DNA of 64,000 nucleotides from NCBI RefSeq assembly GCF_000317475.1, contig NC_019729.1, positions 1,316,501-1,380,500 on the forward strand, in the 5' to 3' direction. Positions 9,851 to 18,523 of the stretch are shown here, in pieces. The first letter of the stretch is position 1. Each line of letters opens with the position of its first letter. The notes beneath the pieces were generated by a model that was not told where the DNA came from, did not search any database, and saw only the letters and a list, made by a program, of their open reading frames with translations. The DNA is from Oscillatoria nigro-viridis PCC 7112 (GTDB lineage Bacteria > Cyanobacteriota > Cyanobacteriia > Cyanobacteriales > Microcoleaceae). The translations under genes were made by a program, and so were the position numbers.

Positions 9851-9878
9851 TCAACAGTCAACAGTCAACAGTCAACAG
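9851..9878. repeat. Four TCAACAG heptamers abutting a stop codon
   Basis: Four perfect TCAACAG units end exactly at the stop codon (9879-9881, minus strand) of the kinase fragment. Same STRR family as 9497-9538, in inverted orientation. Confidence 0.85.
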
Positions 9879-12301
9879 TCATGGGATATCTGTTCGCAGC
9901 GGCAACCTCACGGTAAAGGTTGCCCCTTGTCCTTCACCCGCACTTGTTGCACTAACAGTACCGCCGTGGAGTTCTACTAAATGACGGACGATCGAGAGTC
10001 CGAGCCCCAATCCTGAGTCTCTGCGAGAGTAGCTACTATCCGCCTGACGGAAGCGATCGAACACGTAGGGGAGAAAATCAGGGTGAATGCCCTTACCAGT
10101 ATCGCTAACTTGGATTTGAGCCATTCCATCCATGTAGTCTAATGTGATGTCAATTCTTCCTCCGGCTGGGGTGAATTTAATCGCGTTTGAAAGTAGATTC
10201 CACACCACTTGTTGCAAGCGGCTGGGATCGCCTAAAATCTTTGGTTTTAAAGGACTTAGCCTGGATTCAAGTTGAATGTTTTTGGCTTCTGCGGCGAAAC
10301 AAATCACTCCGATCGCATTTTCAAGCAGAGGATTCAGCTCAATTTCAGAAGGATTGAGCCGAAATTGGCCTGTGGTAATCCGCGAAACGTCTAAGATGTC
10401 ATCGATGAGCTGGTTTTGTGCTTTGGCGCTGCGCTCGATCGTTTTTAGCGCCTCCTCGGTTTTAGCCTCGTCAAATTTTTTCATGCGGAGCAACTGTGCC
10501 CAGCCAATCATCGCATTGAGCGGCGTCCGCAGTTCGTGAGAGAGGACGGACAAAAACTCATCTTTGACGCGATTGGCCTCCTCAGCAGCCGCACGAGCCG
10601 ATTGTTCTTGCATCCGAAGGCTGCGTTCTATCTCGAACTGTTTTTGCTCGGTGATATCCTCGATCGCCAACAGAATCATCTGTGTATCGCCGATCGGAGG
10701 CATTTTGCGGCCATTGAGCAGCATTATTTTATGCCCGATGTGTTCAAAGTCATGCTCGACCTCAAAATCTTGAAACTGGGGATTTCCTGCCAGAATTTCT
10801 GTTAGGAGCGATCGCAACTGGGGAATATTCCACTGTCCATTACCCATCTCGAACAATGAGCGCTGCTCAGTTTGGCTCGGCATCACTTGAAACGTCTCGT
10901 AGAAAGAACGGTTGGCAGTGATAGCCCGCAGGTTGAGATCTAACACTAGCAATGGTTCCCGCACGGTTTCCACGATCGTTTCGGCGTAATTTTTCGCTTC
11001 CATCAACTGCTGGGCGCTGAGTTTGAGCTCGTTGATGTCCACCAACATCACCACAGCCCCATCAATCTTGTTGTCGATCGTCCGATAGGGTCGAATGTGC
11101 AGATCGTACCAACGACCGTCTCGATCTTGAACCTCCTGAACTTTCAAATTGAGCGTGCGGATCACCTCTAAAATCAGTTGCTCTAAGTCCGGCACTATCA
11201 ACTTGTGAGTGATGTCGCTCAAAGACCGCCCGATATCAGTAGAAATCATGTTGAAGATGCGTTCGATTGCGGGAGTAAACCGGCGGATTCGCAGGTCGCC
11301 TCCCAGCATCAGGATCGGAATATTGATGCTGGCGAGCAGATTCTCTAAATCGTTGCTTACCTGAGTCGATTCAACATTGCGCCGCTGCAATTCGTCATTA
11401 ATCGTGTTGAGTTCTTCATTGGTTGCCTGAATCTCTTCTTTCGCCGTTTCGAGTTCCTCATTCATGCTTTGCAACTCTTCGTTGCTGGACAAAATCTCTT
11501 CGTTGGCGGCTCTCAAATCTTGATTGGCGGCTTGATGTTCTTGGACGATCGCTCCGAGATGTTCTTTTGTGGTTTTCAGTTCCTGTAGCAGCCTTGCAAT
11601 CTCCAGACTTTCACCCTGTGAAGCATCGGAGTTGACTCTACCGTCGTCAGTATCAGTAGCAGGCATTGCATATATCGGGGACTCCTCTTGAAACAACACT
11701 AAAAAATAGTTTTTTGCCGCAGCGCCAGCTTGGAATGGAACCACATTAATTCTGACCTGCCGGACGATCTCGCCCTCTTTAACTTGCAAGCCTGCCCGCG
11801 CGACCGGCTGCTTCTGCTTTGATGCTTCTTGAATTGCAGTTCGCAGTTCCGCGCGCAATCCTTCTTTTGCCATTCTCAGCAGGCTAAAGCTCGCTTTACC
11901 GGGAGGCAGTTCTAGGTAGGCATTAGTCTGTCCTCGAAATTGAAGAATCTCGCTGGCTGTGTTAATCACGACCCCGACAGGGGCATAGTGATTCAAAACA
12001 ATGCGATCGGCCTGTTTCTCCATTTCGATTTCGTCCAACTTTTCTGTCTGCTGCGGTTGAGGGTTGAGGGGTGTCAGAGAATAGTTGCTAGCATTTAAAT
12101 CCATGCTGAGCCAATGCGACAGCAGTTTTTTAGTATAAATTTTGTTCTTTTTGTCGAATAGCGCAAAGAATTCTGAAAAGTCTCCCACCGTTTCCGAAGT
12201 GCCTAAGAGCAAAAAGCCTGCGGGCCGAAGTCCATAGTGCAACATTGGCAGCAGTTTTTTCTGCAACAGCGGCCCCAGATAGATCAGCACGTTCCGACAG
12301 C
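9879..12301 (-). pseudogene. 3' half: end of CheR, coiled coil, PAS domains, histidine kinase core
   Basis: Begins with the CheR tail (SCRNVLIYLGPLLQKKLLP), then a PAS-like region and a long coiled coil rich in Glu/Asn (ANEEILSSNEELQSMNEELE). Two PAS domains follow, and the kinase core carries H-box VLSHELRTPLNAMIGWAQLL and GLGLGLSIVRHLVELHGG. The kinase part is intact. The frame can be extended into the IS to a TTG at 12341, giving 820 codons, but there is no good ribosome site. Expression would depend on a chance outward promoter; TTGACT at 12341-12336 (minus strand) is the only hint. Confidence 0.85.
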
Positions 12302-12304
12302 TAA

Positions 12305-13617
12305 GAGAACGCCACAGAATGATTGATCCTATAATAGTCAAAATATAATTTCAGTGTGCAGCCTATCTTATGTCTCTAAAATCTATCATGAAACTGACCG
12401 AACACGCCAAATCTCTTTACATCGAAACAGCTAAAAAACTCAAGGGGACAGACAGACGACAATTCATGGCATCGGTAGTCAAAGATTTAGGAATAGGTGG
12501 ACAAACGTTAGTAGAACGGGAGTTAGGATGGAATAGACGGACCATCCGTAAAGGGATGAAAGAATTGAAAAGTGGTGAGCCAATTGTCGATGGTTTCAAG
12601 CGCAGTGGACGAAAGCGGGTTGAAACAAAATTACCCAACTTATTGAAAGATATTACATCGTTAGTAGACCCACACAGTCAAACTGATCCTAGCTTTAAGA
12701 GTACACGATTATATACGCGCATGACTGCCAATGAAGTCCGTCGTCAATTAATTAAACAATTTGGTTATAGTGATGAAGAACTACCGAGCGCCGAAACAAT
12801 TAGAAGAAGATTGAATGATTTGGGTTATACCTTAAAACGAGTTTTGAAAACTAAACCAGTCAAAAAAATCCCCGAGACCTCAGCCATTTTTGAACAACTT
12901 GAACAAGTCAATACAGCAGCCGATAATAACCCAAATACTCTCCGAATTTCCATTGATGCCAAAGCTTCCGTCAAGATTGGAGAATTTGATAGAGGTGGTA
13001 AAAATCGGACGCCAACTATTGCAGTTGACCACGATTTTTCGACTCAATCAAGTGTGATTCCCTATGGTATTTTTCTGCCTGAGTACAATGAGCTATTTTT
13101 ATTCTTCGTTACTTCTAAGTTGACGGCTGATTGTATAGTTGACTTACTTGAAAGTTGGTGGCAAACTGTTAAACACCGTTTTAGTCACATTCAAAAATTG
13201 GTCATCAATCAGGATAATGGACCGGAAAATCATTCTCGTCGTACTCAGTTTATGAAACGAATTTTAGATTTTTCCCAACAATCTCAACTGACGTTACAAT
13301 TAGCTTATTATCCGCCCTATCATAGTAAATATAACCCAATAGAACGTTGTTTTGGTTGGTTAGAAAAGCATTGGAATGGTAGTTTACTTGACACTGTTGA
13401 GACTGTTGTAAATTTCGCCAAAACTCTCACATTTAAGGATAAAAATCCAGTGGTGACATTGGTAGAAACAATTTACTCCACAGGAGTTAAACTTTCGGAG
13501 TTAGCTATGGCAGAAATTGAAACCCAGATTCATCGTCTCCCCAATCTTCACAAATGGTTTGTAGAAATTTTCGCTAAACCCACATAGCTATTGGATCATT
13601 CTTTTTGTGGAGGTCTC
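12305..13617 (+). mobile_element. Complete ISAzo13-like insertion sequence, 1,313 bp, with TAA target duplication
   Basis: Terminal inverted repeats begin GAGAACGCCACA at 12305 and, read from the other end, GAGACCTCCACA at 13617. They match at 20 of 25 positions. The flanks are direct repeats TAA at 12302-12304 and 13618-13620, and removing the IS plus one TAA restores the host frame, which fixes the ends precisely. One transposase gene fills it, in the opposite orientation to the host gene. Confidence 0.92.
12370..13587 (+). CDS. ISAzo13 family transposase
   Basis: DDE-type transposase of 405 aa related to the ISAzo13/Rhodopirellula transposase family. The N-terminal half carries a helix-turn-helix (GGQTLVERELGWNRRTIRKG) and the family stretch SAETIRRRLNDLGYTLKRV. 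The catalytic half shows RISIDAKASVKIGEF (first Asp), VINQDNGPENHSRRTQF (second Asp) and YHSKYNPIERCFGWLEKHW (Glu). The gene is intact and the IS ends are preserved, so it could be active. Start is ATG at 12370 or 12388; neither has a clear ribosome site. Confidence 0.9.
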   Translation: MSLKSIMKLTEHAKSLYIETAKKLKGTDRRQFMASVVKDLGIGGQTLVERELGWNRRTIRKGMKELKSGEPIVDGFKRSGRKRVETKLPNLLKDITSLVDPHSQTDPSFKSTRLYTRMTANEVRRQLIKQFGYSDEELPSAETIRRRLNDLGYTLKRVLKTKPVKKIPETSAIFEQLEQVNTAADNNPNTLRISIDAKASVKIGEFDRGGKNRTPTIAVDHDFSTQSSVIPYGIFLPEYNELFLFFVTSKLTADCIVDLLESWWQTVKHRFSHIQKLVINQDNGPENHSRRTQFMKRILDFSQQSQLTLQLAYYPPYHSKYNPIERCFGWLEKHWNGSLLDTVETVVNFAKTLTFKDKNPVVTLVETIYSTGVKLSELAMAEIETQIHRLPNLHKWFVEIFAKPT

Positions 13618-14935
13618 TAATCAAATCCATCCGGGAAAAGGGCGGATCGCCGATCAGGTTTTGTCTGGCAAAGACGCAGAGTTCGCGCACGGGCTTAGCG
13701 ATGTGGTATCCGCCCTCGACTTGGACAAAGAACCGATGCAGGCGTTCGGGTGAAATATCCGCGACTTGGGGCTGGGTATAAAAGCCACTGCGGGCGATCG
13801 CGATCGCACTTTCGCTGATGTCTGTGGCATAAATCTGAATCGGCAGATTAATAGATCGAGCTGCTAAAAACTCTAGCAAGCAAATGGCGATCGAGTAAGC
13901 TTCTTCACCCGTTGAACAGCCGGCAATCCAAATGCGGATCGGTTGTTTCGGCGATTTATCTTGGACGATTGCGGGAAAAACATTGCTGCTTAAGGCCTCA
14001 AAGGTTTCGGGGTCGCGGAAAAAGCTGGTGACATGAATTAAGACATCGTGATACAGCGCCGTTACTTCTGTCGGGGTGTTTTGGAGATATTGGGCATAAT
14101 CCTCGATGCGTTCGAGCTTGTAGAGCAACATCCGCCGATGTATCCGCCGCTTCAAGGTTGTTTGCTTGTAGTGAGTAAAGTCAACTCCTGTAGCCGCCCG
14201 CAGCAAACTGTAGATCGTGGCGATCGCATCTTTACTTTCGATCGCATTTTCGCTGCTTGTCAATTCTGTCGCAGGCCCCTCTGCAATGTAGGGATGACGG
14301 CCGATCTCTGATATTTTCTGGGCAATTTTTTCCGGTGTCAAGATAAAGTCTACCTGACCCGTAGCCACCGCAGTATTCGGCATACTGCTGACTTGTGCCG
14401 ATTCTTCACATTGGGCAAAAGTAATACCGCCGGCGGCCTTAATCGCTTTTAACCCTTGGGCACCATCGCTGTCGCCCCCGGACAAAATGACGGCGATGGC
14501 TTTGTTCCCCCGTTCTGCGGCGAGGGAAAACAGAAAAGTATCGACGGACATAAATAGCCCGAGTCCTCTGCCGCGAGGCCTGAGCTTGAACACCGATCGC
14601 TCGATGGTCATGCTGAAATTCGCGGGGATGACGTATACCTGATTCGGTGCTATTGGCATCCCATCTGTCACCTCATGCACGGGCATCAGGGTCGATCGAG
14701 CCAGAATCTCACTCAACACACTTCCCTGATTTGGCAACATATGCTGAATTATTACAAACGCCATGCCCGTATCGATCGACAAATGGCTAAGTAATTGTAT
14801 AAAGGCTTCCAATCCACCTGCGGAGGCTCCTATTGCGACTACAGGAAATAAGTCGTTTTGATTGTTTTGCTGCTTGCGATCGGCTTTGATACTAGCTTTA
14901 GGTTGAGATTTCTTGGACTTCTTTTTATCAGTCAT
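13618..14935 (-). pseudogene. 5' half: CheB methylesterase and most of CheR
   Basis: After a Lys-rich tail (residues 1-25) comes a CheB catalytic domain with the expected triad regions: Ser in VAIGASAGGLEAF, His in FVIIQHMLP and Asp in LSGGDSDGAQGL. CheR follows: ATGVDFTHYKQTTLKRRIHRRM, then the SAM-binding IRIWIAGCSTGEEAYSIAI. The frame runs past the junction into the IS and stops at 13574, adding a 12-residue foreign tail. CheB activity could survive in this truncated product; CheR lacks its C-terminal end. Confidence 0.88.
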
Positions 14936-15083
14936 TTTTTATACCAAATTGATTTTTTAAGTAAGTATTATGGTAGGTTTTTATTTTTATTATACACGAT
15001 CGACAATCATGAAAGGAAGGATTAGCCATCTACCTGCGGATATACTGAGGCGCAGTCAGCGTGGGCGATTGAGCGATTTTCAA

Positions 15084-15134
<51 letters not shown>

Positions 15135-15237
15135 GAGAGCCATCCTGCATCAAGGGAGACAATCGTGATGGTTTAAATCCCTCATAAATTCTACTAATTG
15201 TACTCTTGAAAGTTGAGCTGGAGTACATTGTCCACAT

Positions 15238-15371
15238 GGGAGCATCTCAATGAAAGCAGCCCTCCGCTAGAAATAGGAGTGAGGAATCAGGAGTCAGAAG
15301 CCAGGAGAAAAGAGTCAGAAGTCAGAAGTCAGGAGCCAGAATCAGTGTTTTTACAAATATGAGATGCTCCC
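15238..15371. mobile_element. 134-bp MITE, copy 1, with 8-bp target-site duplication GTCCACAT
   Basis: Ends are perfect 12-bp inverted repeats, GGGAGCATCTCA and TGAGATGCTCCC. Direct repeats GTCCACAT flank it at 15230-15237 and 15372-15379. The inside is rich in AGTCAGGAGTCAGAAGTC-like short repeats and has no ORF. The second copy (22645-22778) is the same length with about three substitutions and its own 8-bp duplication. Confidence 0.93.
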
Positions 15372-15408
15372 GTCCACATTCTGCGATCGGACTATGAAGT
15401 CTGACCCT

Positions 15409-15443
15409 CAAAAAAAAACATTTCGATCCTATTTTAATAGGAT
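15409..15443 (-). terminator. Hairpin plus T run downstream of the sulfotransferase/OGT gene
   Basis: On the minus strand an 8-bp stem (ATCCTATT with AATAGGAT) is followed, after a few bases, by a run of T (A run 15409-15419 on the plus strand). It is about 75 bases beyond the stop of the gene ending at 15517. Confidence 0.6.
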
Positions 15444-15516
15444 TACTTTCAAAAGACCCCAAAGGGTAGGGTAGGGAATCGGACTTTATGTGTTTTTTTC
15501 AAAAAAGGGCTGAGTT

Positions 15517-18216
15517 CTAAAGCCGATTCACTATTAGCATTTTTTCAAATACCGAACCCAAAGCTGCCGCATAAGCGCGACTATCCAGAAACCTCGGTTG
15601 CTGCTGCATTTTGTATTGGATTTCATCGCGCTTTTGCTTTCGCAATTGGGCATTAATTCCGAGTGCGACACTCAAGTTAATATAAGACTCTTCGCTGTCA
15701 GCAATTAAATCAAACAACTGGATATCTCGCAGGATTGCCGCCCCTTGTCGGGAACGCAAATTATTGCCCTCTCTCACCACAGTAGGCAATCCAACTTCTA
15801 ACGGATCAACCGTCGAATTTGCACCCGCGTAGGGATAGGAGTCTAGATAGACATCAGCCAGTTGTAACAATGCTTTCACATCTTCGCGATTCGCCAGGGT
15901 ATTTAATAAAATTAAACGAGTGCGATCGATACTATATTTATCAAAAATAGCCGACATTTTATTGATAAACGGCTGTTTGACGTAATCACCCGACCAGGTA
16001 TTGCCGAAGGGATATAAAACCAGGACTGAATTAGGCACGGCTGCGATAATCTTTGCCCAAGTTTCCCTGAGTTCGGGAATAATCTTGAATGTATTGGCGC
16101 CGGAGATAAATACAACTGCTGTGTCGGAAATTCCCAAGCTTTTTCTCTCAATTTTAATACTGGCTTCTGCTTTTTGAATGCTATAATTAAAGCAAAATCC
16201 TGTCCCATCTAACATTACTAACCTTTCGCGATATTGTGCTTGCGCTTCTTGCAAAGGTTCCGTCAAAGTGCCGGAAATGTAGTAATCCATATTGCGGATG
16301 CCTGTAGTTACAGGAGATGCAAAATAGGTGGTCTGTAACCGCGCTAGGCGGTGCAAAGCTAGTAATATGATGTTTTGAGCGGCATTGGTGACGATCGACC
16401 CTACAAACAAAATATCCAGGTCATCGGCGCGAATTATCTCGACTTGACTGTGCAGTTCCTGCGGTAACTTCACCAGTTTGTCTGCCCGACTTTGACAGTA
16501 TACATCCAAAGGGCGATCGCTCGCGTTGAGGACATATAAAATAATCTCAAATTTCTCTCTGTCTAAATGCTCAAAAGCCGGGATAGTGGTAAAAGTTTCA
16601 GAAATTGGCGCGAAACTTGCTTTGAGAATGCCGAGGCGAATTTTGCCTCTGTTAGCGGGGCGTTTGTCAAAGCTGAAGTCAATCTGATGTCCCCTAGCTT
16701 TTAGGATAAATTCTAGAATATCCGAGCGCTTGGTATAGACATTTTTCAAGTTATTGGTGCTAAAATATAGCGGGACAAAGTTAACGGTATCTGCAAAGAT
16801 TAAAGCAACATTTTGCCAAATTTCGGAGTCAGGATTGCTGAAAACGCGACTGTGAACTAAATCTACTAATTGCTGCATATAGCTGCAATAGTTCTCGACA
16901 TCTCCCACTTCTTGAAAATAACTGGGGAAGTATAGCATAAACTCCAGCAAATCGTTAAAAAACCACTGGGGAACAGCAGTTCTGCCATAGTGTAACGGCA
17001 ACCGATCTGCCCGCCTATACAGCATGGCTGCCAACAAATATTGGATAGCTTCTGGGGCTTCAAATCCTTTAGCAACATATTGAGATAATTCCTCAACTTC
17101 CCGCTGTTCGACATCAGTCAGAGGTTCGTCTCTCATGCCGCTGGCTAATAGCATTTTCTGGGCTTTTCCCGCATAGCCAGAATAGCTGCTTTGCAGTTTA
17201 TCTGGTAGTGCAGACAGCCAAAATGCTGCTAGTTTATGGCGCGCTTGACGTAAATCTGTTAAGGCAGATTCATGGGATGTGCTATGATAGCGATCGATAC
17301 AACCGGACAGCCAACTGAGAAATTGAGGCGACTCTGGGTTAAGCTGAACTTTGATAGTTTCCTGATGCAGTCGGAGGGATAAACGCTCTAGGGTTCCGCG
17401 ATTTCGCGGCAAGGATAAGCTGGAAAATGGACTCGGCAAGTCGGCTACTAAATCTAGCTGATTTAGGATTTCAAAACATCCACCCGATGTGAGATTGAGA
17501 ACTTGAATTAGGGGATGGTTGAGGTGCAAGCTGCTCAGCAGTTGAGGGTTATAAACTGACATCAAAGTATTTTTGATATCTGGTTCTTGGTTGTAGGGAG
17601 ATTGCAGAGGCAGATTGAGCTTAAATTTTAATAATTCTAACACTTTGCCGGGAGATGTTAGCAAGGTATTCAAATTTACGAGCAGGCATTGATTGTCATG
17701 CCGTTTATAGAATTCTAAGATGTGGCGATTATAAAATCTCCATATCTTTAAGCAATATTCGGGGTTTTGTGAGAAAAATGGGATGTTCAACCGCAAGATT
17801 GAATCAGTGACATCCCAAGGATAGCGGTAGACAAATAGATAGCGAGCATTAGGGATGATTTGATTCCAGAAATCTAACATTAAACTGGTGCGCGGATCTT
17901 TCCACCCCCAAAGTTCTGAGTGATTGGATCGAGATTTGACTAATTGCTTCGCAGGCTCTATATTAATGTTAAGTTTTTGGGCATCTAGCTGTTCGCTTTC
18001 CGTCCAACCCCAATCGGGAAAACCTGTTTCGTCGCACCGAGAGCAAGTTTGCAGAATTGTTCGCTGAAATTCTACAAAATCACTATCTTCAAAGTAACCT
18101 TGGGGATTCCAATAGTTGCCTTTCAGGAGATTGTTTCCCAAGTCAAGACCTATTTTCTGTAAGAATGCCGCAGTCAGAGAAGTTCCAGATCGGTGCATTC
18201 CTGTAATAATGAGCAC
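15517..18216 (-). CDS. Sulfotransferase domain fused to SPINDLY/OGT-like (GT41) glycosyltransferase
   Basis: An 899-aa bifunctional-looking protein. The N-terminus is a sulfotransferase with its PAPS-binding P-loop GMHRSGTS at residues 6-13 and a fold to about 250. A helical middle part (350-490) follows. The C-terminal 380 residues resemble the catalytic half of O-GlcNAc transferases: GKIRLGILKASFAPI, FISGANTFKIIPELRETW, LADVYLDSYPYAGANSTVDP and GLPTVVREG, the usual UDP-sugar site region. No signal peptide. Start is GTG at 18216, since an in-frame TAA lies about 11 codons upstream. It is divergent from the RTX gene at 18524. A decayed partial copy (53098-53458) sits in the same position beside the other RTX gene, suggesting a functional link. 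Acceptor and sugar donor are unknown. Confidence 0.85.
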   Translation of the reverse strand: MLIITGMHRSGTSLTAAFLQKIGLDLGNNLLKGNYWNPQGYFEDSDFVEFQRTILQTCSRCDETGFPDWGWTESEQLDAQKLNINIEPAKQLVKSRSNHSELWGWKDPRTSLMLDFWNQIIPNARYLFVYRYPWDVTDSILRLNIPFFSQNPEYCLKIWRFYNRHILEFYKRHDNQCLLVNLNTLLTSPGKVLELLKFKLNLPLQSPYNQEPDIKNTLMSVYNPQLLSSLHLNHPLIQVLNLTSGGCFEILNQLDLVADLPSPFSSLSLPRNRGTLERLSLRLHQETIKVQLNPESPQFLSWLSGCIDRYHSTSHESALTDLRQARHKLAAFWLSALPDKLQSSYSGYAGKAQKMLLASGMRDEPLTDVEQREVEELSQYVAKGFEAPEAIQYLLAAMLYRRADRLPLHYGRTAVPQWFFNDLLEFMLYFPSYFQEVGDVENYCSYMQQLVDLVHSRVFSNPDSEIWQNVALIFADTVNFVPLYFSTNNLKNVYTKRSDILEFILKARGHQIDFSFDKRPANRGKIRLGILKASFAPISETFTTIPAFEHLDREKFEIILYVLNASDRPLDVYCQSRADKLVKLPQELHSQVEIIRADDLDILFVGSIVTNAAQNIILLALHRLARLQTTYFASPVTTGIRNMDYYISGTLTEPLQEAQAQYRERLVMLDGTGFCFNYSIQKAEASIKIERKSLGISDTAVVFISGANTFKIIPELRETWAKIIAAVPNSVLVLYPFGNTWSGDYVKQPFINKMSAIFDKYSIDRTRLILLNTLANREDVKALLQLADVYLDSYPYAGANSTVDPLEVGLPTVVREGNNLRSRQGAAILRDIQLFDLIADSEESYINLSVALGINAQLRKQKRDEIQYKMQQQPRFLDSRAYAAALGSVFEKMLIVNRL

Positions 18217-18523
18217 GGGAGAATTGGTTCCGCTATTTAATAAAATTTATTACTTTCTTTAGGATTAAAAAAACTTACTTGTGGTTAATTAGTCTATTCA
18301 ACTGATATATACTTACGTATATACGCTGACAAAAATATTGTATTTTTTTTCAGAAGATGGTATTATATATAGCATCTTTTGTCGCCAATGAAACAAATTT
18401 TGCCTAAAAAAAGTTTTTTGGAAAATTTGCATAATTATTGGGAAAAAGCACTGATAGATAATTAGGGCGTAGTAGCTAAGTAAAATTAGCCCTCGCCTGT
18501 TTACAGTAAGCAGGAAAAAGACA
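18217..18523. promoter_or_regulatory. AT-rich divergent promoter region between the OGT-like and RTX genes
   Basis: This 307-bp gap separates two divergent start codons and must hold both promoters. It is strongly AT-rich (18240-18440) without recognisable repeats. On the plus strand the last bases contain AGGAAAAAG at about 18512-18520, the likely ribosome site of the RTX gene. No specific operator is recognised. Confidence 0.5.

Larger units (their letters stand above)
9879..14935 (-). pseudogene. CheB-CheR-PAS-histidine kinase fusion gene split by an insertion sequence
   Basis: The two halves of one gene flank the IS at 12305-13617. Joining 14935-13618 to 12301-9879 gives 3,741 bases, exactly 1,247 codons, and rebuilds the continuous CheR stretch SRMDLISCRNVLIYLGP across the junction. 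The intact protein of 1,246 aa would combine a CheB methylesterase, CheR methyltransferase, a coiled coil, PAS domains and a kinase core. It would be cytosolic, with no receiver. The insertion falls inside the CheR catalytic domain, so methyltransferase function is lost. Both halves otherwise look undamaged, so the event is recent. Confidence 0.9.

Noticed and set aside
9879..12341. Treating the kinase fragment as an intact 820-aa gene
   Set aside because: Its first 13 codons come from the IS end with a TTG start and it begins in the middle of CheR; it is the 3' half of a split gene.
12417..12638. 73-codon minus-strand frame inside the IS
   Set aside because: Antisense shadow of the transposase helix-turn-helix region.
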